Shown: positions 1 through 13,090, counted from the stretch's first letter. The stretch is DNA of 64,000 nucleotides from Nipponacmea schrenckii (GCA_030562195.1 JAUJPP010000003.1:21483398-21547397); one strand, 5' to 3'. Notes: generated from the sequence alone by a model not told the origin. Numbers and translations: made by a program.

Positions 1-1970
1 AGGGGCTCGTTAACTTGGTGATTTACGAGAGATTTTAAACCAGATTGTTTTTCACCATGACAATATTTTGTTGGTTGAAATATCAATTTTCAAACTTGTT
101 CATTGTCAACCAAATATATGTCAATTTCATACATTGTAATATAATCATTTTACAGTAGTTTAGAGAAATTGAGAATGGGGAATATAAGTTAATAAATATA
201 TATTCTATATTAAAATTACTGTTTTTAAATCCTTTAATAGACATCTCCGTTTCAATTTCTTGTCTTATTTACTTCTAATATATTTCGTTTTCCGATACAA
301 ATGTTTCAGAGATTAGATCGGCATATTATTTAGAATGTAATATATAATTTGTCAATTCCTTGGTATTATTATAATTTTTTATTTTCATATGCAATAAAGA
401 AATATTATTATAAAATGTCCATGTATCAATTTCAGAACCGATTAATATTTTCTTGAAAGTTAAATAATATTATAACTGTAGAGTAATTTGTTATAACACG
501 TCATTTTAGCCAATTTACAAGACTAAAGTACTTCACTTTTGGAGTAAACTTTGTTGTTAGTGTCTAGGTATAATTGGAAATTAAATTTTGTAAAATGATA
601 TCAAAATGTTGTAATCCAAAATTAAACTTTGGTAACTTTAAATTGAATTTTCTAAAATTGTTTGTCCAATTTCATAAGATATTTAACTTATTCTAATTCC
701 AGCTATGAGCGTGATAAAAGGCATTGAATGTTGCACGTACATTGATGTAAGGTTGAAGGGAAAGTAAACATATCAGTGGCTACTGATTGCGAACACCCCG
801 GAGTCTGAAACCCACTATCCCTCATTGTCAACGATCAGAGAGGATCAGCACACATTGCCTGATTGTTAAAAAACGTAATTTGTGATTGATCAAGGCACTA
901 ACAAGATGTAATAAATAAAGAGAAGTGATAACAAAATAAACTTCAGTTAGAAATTAATCAAGATACATTAACCAGAGTGAATAGAAAGCATGGTGTGTGT
1001 AATTAGGACCTATAGAATATTCTCTTCACTCTCTGTAACTATTGTTTAATTACTGATGGCACACGAAATTTTATCAGCTTAATTTAAAGTCTGATCTCTT
1101 CTTTTTAATTGATTTTTATTCTTACAATATTTATTTTCTCTTAATACTATCTCCATGTTGGCTACTGACAATGGCCCAGACAATTAAAAACATTAAAACT
1201 TCACTTAAATAGTCAATACTATAATGCCATAAGAATCGTTCATTTACTTAACTTAAAATCTACTTGAAAATTCACATTTCTAAAAGGTTACATTAGTCTT
1301 CCCCAAACAAACGACAAGATTTTAATTCATTATTCTATTCAGAATGTCCTTTAATTTCCATGTGGTTGACTCTTTTAATTACTTTGTCAAGTGATGGATT
1401 TTAATTAATCTAACCATGGAAATAAAATCAATGTAAAAGGCTATTTTCAATAACGGTAGATTTAATGGTAAGAAGTAAGACGAGCTTGAAATGACACTCA
1501 AGCGAATCTCTAAAGACTTCTACCCATTATCAAATAACTACTTCCCTGACAAGAAAATTCTATTTTAAAATTTTATTAAAATATTTAAGATGTTTGAACC
1601 CATTAAAAATTTACGATTTTATTCATTATTAAACAGGCATTAAGCAATTAACTTGTATTATATTTTTCAAAAAGAAAATTTGCAAAATAGATTATGTACA
1701 GATAAGTTCAGAAGTTTATTGAACTTGTATGGACTTTACAATATCTTTGTTTAGTTAGACGACTATTAAAATTATTATCACTTCAAACATCAATTTCTAT
1801 TCCAATTAAATTAAAATCGCAGATTAATTTACTTTTCATATGAAGAATGGGATTATATTTATGTATTTGAGGTCCAAGATTTTCCGACAATTTCGTTTCA
1901 GTGATATCATAAGGAAAGAAAAATACTGTTTTGTCCGGGAATGTTGCAAATTGATTATAAAAATACCAAC
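1..1970 (-). other. unc-4 homeobox intron 2, partial, no exon seen
   Basis: On the minus strand this follows the donor GT at 1970-1969 that ends the homeobox exon. The next exon should begin with the codons for VWFQNRRAKW of homeodomain helix 3; no such coding sequence is visible here on the minus strand, so that exon probably lies beyond the left edge. The stretch is AT-rich and nothing else was recognised in it. Confidence 0.6.
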
Positions 1971-2137
1971 CTGTACACGGGATTCAACTAAATCTAATTT
2001 TAAGGCCAGTGCCTCTCTCATAAAAACATCAGGATAATGACTATCGTTGAATGCTTTCTCTAATTCTTCTAGCTGCCAACCTGTAAAGTTTGTTCTGGTA
2101 CGTCTTCGTTTGGCTGCTGCGCTTTCTCTGTCGTCAT
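1971..2137 (-). CDS. unc-4: unc-4/Uncx-type homeobox gene, exon 2 (first 46 homeodomain residues)
   Basis: Second coding exon (167 nt) of a paired-like homeobox transcription factor. It continues exon 1 in frame and encodes residues 106-161, with homeodomain positions 1-46 at about residues 116-161. Visible motifs are [20 protein letters not shown], then [13 protein letters not shown] and LDLVESRVQ, the last ending exactly at the donor. F8 of the homeodomain is present. The combination [38 protein letters not shown] is what I know from the Unc-4/Uncx family rather than Otx, Prd or Arx. The acceptor is AG at 2139-2138 after a pyrimidine-rich stretch and the donor is GT at 1970-1969. The intron between homeodomain residues 46 and 47 is common in paired-like genes. 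Unc-4 proteins are nuclear repressors of neuronal identity; that role is family knowledge, not seen here. Confidence 0.9.
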
Positions 2138-2808
2138 CTGAAACAAAGCAGAAAACAATTAATAGTGTTTTGGATAATATACAGAAGAGAAAAGGTCGTT
2201 AATATTTCAACTCTTAAAATAACTATATAGGCCACAATAAAATTATATCCTGATAAAAAAGAAACCCTTGAAGAGTAAACCTTTTAGTTTTTAAACAGCT
2301 CCTTTAAAATGTTATTTTTGAATTTTGGTTATATTTTTAGTATTTTGATGAATTGATTTAATATTTGACAGAATAATCATTAAAATAATTATTATATTTT
2401 ATATCTTATCCAACTTTCAATTTTGCCTTTCTGTTAAAATTTGCCGTGAAATCTTGATATTGTCTTAAAAAACGAAGATCAATCAAACGCGTGAATCTAA
2501 AATTCGGTCACAATATTTTATGACTAAAAGGACAAAATATCGGGATCAATCATCCTAAAAAGATATTCAAAGTTTACTTTTCACGAAGAATCATTGTTGT
2601 TTTTTTATGAAATGAAAACATTATTAGGGATGTAGTCTTAATACTTTTGATATATCAAAAATATGTCATCTTATCTTATAATTCTACAATTTATTCATTT
2701 TAAATAATATTAATGAAGAAATAGGAATTGAATAATAGTTTGACAACACACTGAGTACAAATTGAAATAATTTATATATCTATTTGACATAATAAAATTA
2801 ATTCTTAC
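2138..2808 (-). other. unc-4 homeobox intron 1
   Basis: Intron of 671 bp between the two coding exons. The donor is GTAAG on the minus strand at 2808-2804 and the acceptor is TTTGTTTCAG ending at 2138. Phase 1 on both sides restores an Asp codon. It is AT-rich with no other feature seen. Confidence 0.85.
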
Positions 2809-3124
2809 CTCGGCCATTAAATTTTGATTCACAGTCAGAATTACCATCACTGGAATCAGGAGATGCTCGTCCGTCTTTCATACTAGTAATTATTTTATCC
2901 ATTGAAAAATTCATTTGTCCATGCCGATAGAAATTTGGATTCACACTACAGTCCAATGCTCGTAACTGTTCCGGTGAAGGAGCACGAAGAGCAGAAAAAG
3001 GAGACACGAAGTGTGGATAAGCCGACATTGCGGATATAGCAGCATAGCTCTGACTAATATGCGATTCCAACAGGCTCATTTGTAAATTCATAGTTTCTAA
3101 GTTATGAGGAATATTGGTTAACAT
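2809..3124 (-). CDS. unc-4: unc-4/Uncx-type homeobox gene, exon 1 (N-terminal region)
   Basis: First coding exon, 316 nt, 105 codons plus one base, starting at the ATG at 3124-3122 and ending at a GTAAG donor at 2808. The region is Ser/Met/Tyr-rich without a folded domain. It contains NFSMDKII at residues 72-79, which resembles the FSIDGLL-type short repression-like motif that Uncx proteins carry upstream of the homeodomain. An acidic and serine-rich stretch (SPDSSDGNSDCES, residues 88-100) then precedes the basic start of the homeodomain in exon 2. Joining to exon 2 keeps frame: 316 + 167 nt = 161 codons. The start was chosen as the first ATG of the open frame; a CCAAT and GC-box promoter lies about 100 bp upstream. 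The gene is incomplete because the rest of the homeodomain and the C-terminus lie off the left edge. Confidence 0.85.
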
Positions 3125-3217
3125 ATCTTTCCTATATCACTCACTATATTGAGATGATGTTTCCTTCAGATGCTCTGCCTATGAATAACTCCGAGAACAA
3201 TTGACGAGCGATTTCAA

Positions 3218-3242
3218 CCAATCAGATGATAGTAGGGCGGGG
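3218..3242 (-). promoter_or_regulatory. CCAAT box and GC box upstream of unc-4
   Basis: CCAAT at 3218-3222 (ATTGG on the gene's strand) and GGGCGGGG at 3235-3242 lie about 95-120 bp upstream of the start codon, in a GC-richer patch than the surroundings. Spacing fits a proximal promoter on the minus strand with a TSS somewhere between 3125 and 3215. No TATA box was seen. The assignment is by motif only. Confidence 0.45.
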
Positions 3243-3245
3243 TAA

Positions 3246-6200
3246 TGTCGATTTGTCGCCGATGGCATTTAACAGTAACGTAGAAATGGCAAAACAAAAG
3301 CTAATGAAGTGAAATGACTTGATTAATGTTAAAGTATAATTGTATGCTAAGTTATTGAGGGTACCCCAGGCCATTGACTCTCAAGTAATAGATTTAACAC
3401 ACAAGTTGGCTGCAGTAAAAAGTCAGGTGAACGATTAATCTATTTCAATGACATCTTCACACATCGGTTTCATTATTTAGCACTTTTAATATAATCTTTA
3501 TCTACATTTTTTTATTCAAATTTCATAAATATATTCATCGATTTCCTTTAACTTACATTAAATTATAGTTCACTTCAAATAATTGTTTACAAAATGTACT
3601 GGGAATTAACGGAAGGAAGCTAACCAAGTCTATTAAAGAGAAAAAAACAAAGTTCTACAAGAAAGTAGCTGGAAGCAAGAAGTTAGAGAAACATTCTGCG
3701 ATTGATGCTGAAACGAAATAAACACTTTAGAATCTGTCATATTAGTTAGAATTCTAAATTACATTTTAAGTGCTTTTAAATTCAACACAATCTAAATGAA
3801 ATGGCATTAAAAGACTGGTGTTTAATATAATTGAATATTGAGTAAAATAACCATTTTCTAGAATAAATAATATCCTCAGCATTATCTTACTTCACCAGGA
3901 AATTCAATAAAACCCCCAGTTTTGAAAGGAATCAATGAGAAATACCAGGATTCCTTAACTCGTTGGTAGCACTCTATAAATTAAATATCCCCCGGCATGC
4001 ATCTTCAAATCTTATTAAATGGTTTTCTATACATGAATTAGTGAAGAAAAACAAGCTTATTAAGAAATAATATTATGGTCTATTAGGTGTCATAATTGAC
4101 CAGATTCCGGTTAATATCATCAATTTATTATCGTCTTTTATAAATAACAGGAATGGGATGAAATCTGCCACACGATTCCACTGATCGGTATCAACATCTT
4201 GATTGTCTGGTATTTTTCAATTGAAGTCTGCATCCGTACTATTACTTTTCCATACTTAATGCCGAACATTTTTTTGTTTTAACTTAAGGAGAGATATTCA
4301 ACGACCAAAATTATATAAAATCCTTTCTTTCGTTTTAGAAGCTCTTAATTTTAAATAACTTTTTGTTTCCTTCAAATTATATTTCGGTACCAAATATTTG
4401 ACATCACTTGTCTGATCTTGTAGTGTCACTATATCCTTTTATAAGTCAGAGTTATATTTTCGTTTGCCTAAAACATTCTCAAAATTAATTTTAAAATTCA
4501 ATATACCTAGAATTAACATAATGGTATGGGTCTTAGTGTCATAATCCACTAAATTAATGGTAAAAATGTTCCAGCAAACCAACAATATTTCAATCCCATC
4601 CTTTTGAGATCGATTCTCGCAAGTTTAAAAATATTCGTGACATTCTGTAAACTTTACTACTAATTTTAATCAAGCCATAAAAATTACTCAAATTCGGCAA
4701 ATTCTAAATTATATGTGAATTCCACAAATAACGTACTTAAAGAAACTATAATATAATATTTAGATTGATGAACATGAGTATTTAACATTTAATAGCTTCA
4801 TTAGATTATATATATATAAAAAAATCATGATGAGTCAAACAATTTGAAAACATATTAAGTGGACATTCTAACAGAACAAAATCAAGGAAGAAGATTGAAA
4901 TTTTTTTAGTTTTCAATTGATACCGATTCATCAATTTCATCAAGTTAAATATAAACCTCTATACTGCCATAATAAGGACTTCCTAGAGTGTCAGTGGCAA
5001 TGTCACATTGTTTATACTTCCTACCATAAATACTCTTACTAATTGTTCTAATTGTCCGACACTGATCGCGCAAGGTGTGGATTTTGATGGTTAAAGGGGT
5101 GTTTTCTGACAGCTTAAAACCTAATTTACCGTTATAATGGTGTCAGTAGAAGCTTACATTTAACATATGCAGAACCCAACCGTTATAACTGTTACAAGCG
5201 AAATTTTGTATTCTGTGAGTAACATGTAAAGTCCCTCTCATTTGCTAAAATTTCACGATTTGAAATGAATATGTACAAGAATGTTTAGTCTGATTAAAAA
5301 CTAGATTAAATGCAAATTCGGTGAAATGAAACGGCAGATGATAAGAAAAGGGTTAATTTAAAGGTATTAAGCTTATCTGTTCTATTGAGCAATTGATATT
5401 ATGTGATCACCATTATTAATTGCATTGAAATTATAAAGCTATCTATACTATAGGTGTATATAAATGCACTATCTAAAAGGGACATATAACTAGCGGTCTT
5501 GATAAAACGAAGGTGATGTAACACTTCGATGATGGTGGATGATGGGTTAATGAAGAGATGTGGCAATATTACACTAGCGTAATAAGAACAATAGATTATA
5601 ATACAATCATAACAACTGTCATAACCTAATAATCAACAATTGCTTCAGATATAATATATACCTATTAAGATTCATATTAACCATGTCATCGATGAGTGCA
5701 TGTCAATTTCATCCTTAACCCTACTAGAAACAAATAATAATATAGTTATGAATTGATCGATCGATTATCACGTGACACACAAGGAATGATAACGTCATTT
5801 AGACATGTGTCATATAATGATGTTTAATTGGTGGCTACATGACATCAATATGTATTGATATGTATCAATTGACAGTTCCTACATAACTATTGAGAGATAG
5901 TATATAATACAAATATTGGACATATATTTAATAACTCACATTTATCAACTTATAGCTTATTCAACAATACACCACAATGTATTATTATAAAACAGGAAGC
6001 AGTTTTTATAAGATTTGATTTATTTTTCATTATTTGATTCCGCGTTGGTCTAAAGTTATATCTATGAAACATAAGATAGATGGTGACCAACTCGTACATT
6101 TAAATTTTATATTTCAGAAAAAAAAGTGTTCTACAGGCTATGCACGTTAGAGAAACGACCCCTCGACAGTTGGAAACCGCAAAAGGAGTGCTGCTGTCCT

Positions 6201-6620
6201 GGCAAAATTTCCCTCATTGTACATAGCATGGTATTGCCCGTCTTCATTAACTCATAAGGTGTAGAAAAGTAGGACGCAAAACTGTATTCATTTCATTTCA
6301 TTTCAGACAAAAGGGTGAGTAAATATTATAATATAATTTGCCAGGCAAGTAATTTATCCCCACTTATACAGCAGTTTGTTTGCAGAAATGCAGGCTTGGC
6401 CGGTAAGAAAGATTCAACATTTCGTTTACAATTTTTTCTAATTTCATGTTGGCGTATAAAATCGCTTAACAAGAACACGTTTTACAAACACACTTCAATA
6501 TACAAGACGGAATGAAACATTCTAATAATAACATAAAAGTGAATTATACACAGTATTCAATTAATTTAAAGGCAAATATCAAAAGCAATAAGCAAACAAA
6601 CAAAAATACATGATACTACT
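3246..6620. other. intergenic, no gene seen
   Basis: AT-rich sequence upstream of the unc-4 gene. Short open frames on both strands have no recognisable motif and no splice-linked partners. Being 5' of a developmental regulator it may contain enhancers, but nothing in the sequence alone proves this. Confidence 0.5.
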
Positions 6621-6624
6621 GAAT

Positions 6625-7256
6625 TCGACAAACAGATCAAACACTTCACTCAAGTCAAAGAAACGAATCCAATTCTTTATAAAAAATCATTCAACAGAAC
6701 CAAGCACTGTCTTACAATCCATAAACAGAATCAGGCGCTTTGATTGAATCAACAAACAGAATTAAACACATTATTCAAATAAACAAATTGAATCAAGCGC
6801 TTTATTAAAATCAGCAAAATGAATCGAACACTATATCTAACCCATATCAGACAAACTCCAATACTTTTTTAAAATAAAAAAAAAATTATATTAACATTTT
6901 ATTCAAAATCAACAATCAGTATTAGCATTTCATTCAAAATAAACAATCAGTATTTACATTTTTTTCAAAATTAACAATCAGTTATTTACATTTTGTTCAA
7001 AATTAACAATCAGTATTTACATTTTATTAAAAATTGACAATCAGTATTTACATTTTTTTCAAACTTAACAATCAGTATTTACATTTTTTTCAAAATTAAC
7101 AATCAGTATTTACATTTTATTCAAAATTAACAGTATTCACAATTATTTTCAAAATTAACAATCAGTATTCACATTTTATTCAATGTTAACAATCAGTATT
7201 AATTAAACATTTTGTTAACAATCAGTATTAATTAAACATTTTATTAAAAATTAACA
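6625..7256. repeat. 31-bp minisatellite, degenerate left half and cleaner right half
   Basis: From about 6,890 to 7,256 the unit reads roughly ATTTACATTTTATTCAAAATTAACAATCAGT (31 bp, written here as core ACAATCAGTATTTACATTTT plus TATTCAAAATTA), about 12 copies with point changes and small deletions. Left of it, 6,625-6,860, looser copies read ACAAACAGAATCAAACAC then TATTCAAA at similar spacing, so the same array seems to extend left in a more diverged form. Confidence 0.8.
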
Positions 7257-7260
7257 ATAA

Positions 7261-8560
7261 GAATAGGAAACATAGCAATATGATAAATATTCCAATTTTA
7301 TGACCGATGACGTGATATAAATGAAGGGACGTGATCAAGTATCGTTTTGTTAAAGCTAATGAGGATGCATTTTAGTTAAAATTTATCATCGAAATGAATC
7401 ATTTTTTTATATAAAATCGTATTAGCCTACAACTGTAATTTCCTCAATGTAACTAAGTTTTTGACACCAATTAAATGTTAAAGTCAATTGCAACCTTGAG
7501 TTTTGACAAGACAGCGACATTTATTTGATTCTTTATGTATGAAATTAGGTATTGCAATATAGAAGTCAGTCGGTACTATTTCACATTTAAAGGGATATTT
7601 TCGTCCATTTATTCTATACAAAGGAAATCAGAACCTAACATGTTTTGTCATTTATCTCAAGAGGTAAATACATTTGCACCGATTTGCCATTGACGAGTCC
7701 AAAATCCACAGAAACTTATTAACAAATTATTGGTTGCAGATAAATAAAGCATACGAAAGTGGAGCAATTATAGAACACCATCTTGACTGTCCAGACCACC
7801 GGACACTGGTTATTTCTGTCCATGTAAAAGGAAACAATCAAATATTAGTTGGACCACACCCCTTTAAAATAGTTCACTTAATAATGAAATTATCATCATC
7901 ACTTCTAATAAAATTTCTTTAATCTATTTATCAACTGTCTATATCATAATTATGATATACAAAACCAAGATATGAATATCGGTGTCTTTACTTCAGGCAT
8001 ATTACATATTTTTACCTTAAGATAAGTTAAAAGATATGATGAATAATTCTCGAGTATTGAGAACACCGCCTGGTCGTAATAATTGATCGTAAACGCTCAT
8101 GATCATCTCCCTACGGACTGTAATTAAGAAATGATTAAGATTATCCATAATTAGGAAAATCGTGAAAGCGTTAAGCGATAGTCAAGAATCCCTTAAACAT
8201 GCTCTTAGTGATGTTATCTTTAAGCGAAGTGGGCAAATCACCGGCCAATTATCATCACAATAAAATTGTTCTCGACCCAATAAAGGATTTGTTAGATATT
8301 TAGTAGAAGACGCTGGAGGGTATTTTCAACATATCGGATTGTATATCTCGGTTTTAGACTCTTTGAACCCTAAAAGTGAAAAGAATCCACCATTACAATA
8401 CGACTTTATCGAATTATCATTATTTTTTTTGAATATTATTGAATATAATTATCAAATTCAATCGGCATGAATACCAAGTGCAAGGTCAAAAAAATCCACC
8501 CTATCTTTTTTTTTAAACTTTTGATAACGCAATAATTTAATTAAAACAATCGAGGTAAAT
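7261..8560. other. intergenic, no gene seen
   Basis: AT-rich, unrecognised. One 82-codon open frame at 7,674-7,922 has no motif I know and no splice context, so it is not called a gene. Confidence 0.45.
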
Positions 8561-8562
8561 AC

Positions 8563-8911
8563 TGCCCCTTCCCACTTCCCACCAAACTATTCCCAAATTG
8601 TCCTTTCCAATTTAGCTCCTTCCCATTTTGTTCCTTTCCAATTCACCTCTGTTCTGTTTCACCCCTTTCCCATTTTCACTATATGCCGCAAGAATCGAGA
8701 CTTTTCATAGTCAGTCCTTAAGGGACAACACGAAACAAGCATAATATCTTAATTGATATGATTTTATAAGAAAAGGGTGGGTTGGAGGGGCGAAATTGGA
8801 AGGGACGAAGTCGGATGGGGGCAATATGGGCATGGGGCGAACTGAGAAAAGGGTGAAATGGCAAAAGGACGAACTGGCAAGGAGCGATATAGGAAAGGGG
8901 CAAAATGGAAG
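8563..8911. repeat. inverted pair of degenerate purine/pyrimidine arrays
   Basis: The left arm (8,563-8,680) is a pyrimidine-rich series of TTCCCATTT(CG)CCCC-like words. The right arm (8,770-8,911) is the same series on the other strand (GGGGCGAAATTGGAAGGG-like words). They are separated by about 90 bp of ordinary sequence. Open frames of 60-70 codons on the minus strand in the right arm (rich in Pro, Phe and Ser) are a by-product of the composition. Confidence 0.75.
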
Positions 8912-8915
8912 TAAT

Positions 8916-11900
8916 CTGTACAAACAGCAGTGCTAAAAATGCTACTTTAAGAGCAATGGTTTTCGACTCTTTTATTCTTAATAATTCAAATCACGAAGAT
9001 AGAATTTAATTTGTAACGTTACAGACATTACAGACAGTTTTCCATGTCAATCAACACAAAATAGTCACCTTTCTTGTATCACCGATGTTTGTTAATGAAG
9101 CGATCTGATTGGGTTGTACACCAGCCGAAACAGCCGATCAGAGCCTCAGATAGAAAAACTGTTAACAATGTGGAAAAAGAGGAGGAAAATTATCAAAAAT
9201 CACGAGACTTTCACGATCACTATTGTATCTTACAACCTAAATTAAGTAAAACAAATGACATCAATGTTCCAAAACTTCTACCAACCAAGCAACAAACATG
9301 TTCCTCGATGTCATAATATCTTTTATACAGAAAAGTTATAAAAATGAAAAAAAAAAAAATTTAAAGTAACGTAATCAATAAACACAAAGGCTTATTGTCA
9401 AATTCCTGACATGATATTCTCGTTATATCACTGTCACACTAATATAGAACTTAACATTTTCACACACATTTTTTTGCCTTCATTATTATGTAGTGTGAGA
9501 AAAATCAAACAATATGCATTTATTCTTGTTAGAGAGTCAGTCTGATATTTTAGTAGATTGGGGAAGTTGGGTACTACAATTAGTGAAAACTATAGGCCCA
9601 AGACAGTGCACCCATTACAGAATCTGAAAGTTTTAACTAAAAGTAGCTAAAAGTCGGGACATTTTGATACTGAAATATATATAATATCTGATATCATTAT
9701 ATTATACCTAGTTTCTGTCTCCGGTTACTCGGATATTTGCAGCATTTTGTTCTCTATACTACCAGATATTGTGTCTTCTATCCAAAATAGTTTCAATATC
9801 GTCTTGAGACATATCTGACCGTTTTCATGTAAAATACGATTTGCGGATACAATAAAATCCGATGGTTTAAACAGACATCCTCGGATGATTTTTATTCCAA
9901 AAATGAAAAAAAAAACAGTCCGTTACCACATTTCTTTCAGTGACATGTTGGAACGACGACAAGAATCCGAAAATAGCTATCGTTAAAATATATCATTAAT
10001 AGTCGGTTGGTGGCTGAAAAGTCGATTTGTTTTTGTCTATAAAGTATAAACCAACATTGACTTCCTCGATAGCTTTGTCGCTGCAGAACAATGTTTAGTT
10101 CCTTAAAATTGTATTGGCAGTCAGTTATCAAAAAATGATTTTAAAATACAATTTTTTCAATGAGATCTTATTCTATATTAAAAATAAATTTAACTCAAAA
10201 GTAGACAGTAAGTTATTTCAGACCTTGCTGAAAATAGCCATCTTTGAGCACTTTCATCGATCATCAAGAATCATAGCGTGTTATTGAATGACAGCAATAA
10301 ATTTAGCTTTTTTTCAATTTCCGTCTTTCATTGAATCTTTTTACGTTCAAACATATCTTGTGGCTTTCGTGTGCAGTGAAAATCCATTTCTTGTAGAATC
10401 TGATTGATACAAATTGTTCTATTAGACGACAACCAATTACCAGGAAAACGTGGAATAAGACCCAGAGCTTTTAAATTGTCTAGAATATATTTCTGGTCGA
10501 CTTCCAGCAATTCCAATTTTTCAATTAATGTCTATCTGATAGCTGATGGCTCATAACGTTATCATGTGACCAGTTCTCGAGCCCGTTTCCAGATGTCGTG
10601 ATCGGAAATAACGACGCTGTCAAAAAAGCCCCTTAACCGGAAAATGGAGGCAATTTGCATGGAAATAGAAAAATTGAGTGAGAGATGATGGTAGATGATG
10701 CGACTCGATTTCCTGCTAGTCTCTGTGTGTTATAAAACAAGGTTTGATTGTAGGAGAGGAGTATTATTGATGATATTTCTAATTAAATTTGAATTAATCA
10801 CCACAAATAGTTAAGACTATAAACACGGGGAGATAATTGGGTTTTTGGTTAACATGATTGTAAAGAATGTAGCACGCTGTAAAAGATGACATATGTAACA
10901 AAATGCTAATCGCCCTCTTTATTAAAAGTGCTGAAATTACTCGGTGAATTTGTGAGACAAATGATGAGCTGTGAATCTCGTGAGTCTTGTAATTCCCCTT
11001 CGAAAAGTGAGATTAAATCTAAAAGTGCGCTAGCCGCCATTTTATACTCTTGAGACGGCTGTCAGATAAAGGAGCAAAAATAAGAAGACTGTCACGGCAA
11101 AATCTGACTTAAGAAGTAGAATGGAATCCTTTTCCTTGTCAAAATGTTTTCTACAAAAAAAGAAATTTATCGCTTTGAGGGCAGTGTGCGTGTGAACTAT
11201 TTATCTTCTTACGTGGATTTGATTAAACTATAGGGATGCATGTATCTCACTAACTTTATTATCTGAATTCATTCCTGATCTCAGTTCAGTCAGTTCAGAT
11301 CATATCAACAATTAAATTTTTTAGTATGAAAATCCAACAATTACCTACATATTGGTCCACCCTTTTACAGCTAAAATATTTCATTTGTGTAGTGTTTAAA
11401 TTTACTTTTTTACCTATTATTCATAATTCATTATTATAATCTTTAATGAAACGATCTTATTAAAAATAAAAAATAAATAAATTAACGATTTTAATTAACA
11501 TACATACACAATAGAATAATTCCAGAAACTTTTGACTTTAAACTGTACTTAACGATTTTATTAAATCATTCAGTGCATATATTTTTGTCATACCCTATGT
11601 TGTGAAACATCTTCACTCACAAAGTTAATGCGCATTTGAATAATAAATCATTCACAGATAGACTGGAAATTAACGTGAACTCCCATCTGACAATTTAAAT
11701 ATAGCATGGTTTATAGACATATCACATTCTCTGACTGTCTTGTTACAGTTTGATCTACAACTTGTAATAATTCTAATATTTCAAGTGTAAAATAGTTGAA
11801 AACAATTAGAGAGAGCAGTGGACTTGAACAAATCTGTTAGCTGAAGATTACACGATTTAGTCATTTTATATCTATTACAATGTAAAACTATATCTGAAAG

Positions 11901-12950
11901 GGTTAGATCAATCTGTGTTAAACTATTACAAATATTGAAGTTTGCACCTATTCCATTATTTTTCTTTCAATGTTTGTTACCCGTTGCCATTTTGAAAGCC
12001 TGGCCAAAATCTTATTATGTTTATGATTATCATGTAAACAGTTCTTTGGAGTTGCTCTGTAATATTATTGTGACTCTATGATTTGTAATCCACATGTCAG
12101 AGTTAAAACTACCCGAGACGTTCCATTTATTACCCCAAAAGCTTTAGGATTTTGGAAATGCTGGAGTCATTTCGTTCCAACTAATAACACACATTGTTTT
12201 AAATAAAGATAGATAATTGTTCAGAAATATAACATTTATATTTGCCTGAAGATAATTCAAATTGCATTAAATGGTATGGAAGTAACTAAATATTACGCTA
12301 TAGGCTGGTGAATTAAACTGTAGAAACCAGAACTGTATAAATTAGACAACAGTTCAATTTGATTTTCTCTAAACCTTTATAAACATGTCAAAATCTACTA
12401 TATATTATTATTGTATTGTTATATCCAAGCCCTGGGCAATGGCTTGCTTTACACTGACCACACTTTTACAACGGCGTGTCTAATGTTTATTCAGTTTTCA
12501 TTTTATTAAATAGATCTGTTCCGTTTACATTATTACACGAAGAACTCATATATAGAGCTATATAGATACGAATAGACAGACCGGGATCCGGATGGAATTT
12601 TCGAGAACCAGTTGTCTGTATGTATAACATTTTCCCCGTTTCCAGATTTCGTGATCTTTTTTTGCTGTTCTGAAAATCCCTGTTTCTAATCCACAGCAAC
12701 GCATAACACGAAGTGAAAATTGTTCTTGATCATACAATGGTTATAATATTTGATATAATATGTTATTTTTACAACTTTACCATATTTGAAGAAAATTCTG
12801 CTTCACTGTATTATTGCGTTTTTAACACGCCCAGACGTATAGATGTGTGTAGTCATTAAAGACTGAGGTAAGAGATATTAACATGCGACATTATTTTAAA
12901 ATAAAGATAATCCAGACACTTCTACATACGGAAGCGTATTAGGGCCATTC
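8916..12950. other. intergenic, no gene recognised
   Basis: About 4 kb without a recognisable domain. Short open frames at 9,074-9,316 (+), 9,937-10,131 (-), 10,328-10,516 (-) and 12,487-12,699 (-) were read and none resembles a family I know or links to a splice partner. A remnant of an old gene or element around 9.9-10.5 kb cannot be excluded. Confidence 0.4.
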
Positions 12951-13090
12951 AATTTTTTTTTTTAAATTTCAAGTTAGTAACTTGAATTTTCAATTTAAGT
13001 AACTTGAAAATTCAAGATACTAACTTGAAAATTCAAGTTACTAACTTGAAAATTCAAGTTACTAACTTGAAAATTAAAAAAAAAAAATTT
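12951..13090. repeat. palindromic 21-bp tandem repeat with poly-T/poly-A ends
   Basis: Five or six copies of CTAACTTGAAAATTCAAGTT(A), each nearly self-complementary, are flanked by a T12 run on the left (AATTTTTTTTTTTTAAATTT) and an A12 run on the right (AAATTAAAAAAAAAAAATTT). The whole block is therefore also one long inverted repeat able to form a hairpin or cruciform. Confidence 0.85.

Noticed and set aside
7674..7922. 82-codon plus-strand frame
   Set aside because: No recognisable domain, no promoter or splice evidence; length is compatible with chance in this sequence.
8711..8923. Two overlapping minus-strand frames of 61-70 codons
   Set aside because: They lie in the purine-rich array; their Pro/Phe/Ser composition follows from the repeat.
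10328..10516. 62-codon minus-strand frame (LLEVDQKYILDNLKALGLIP...)
   Set aside because: Looks protein-like but has no motif I recognise, no splice context and no support from a second exon.
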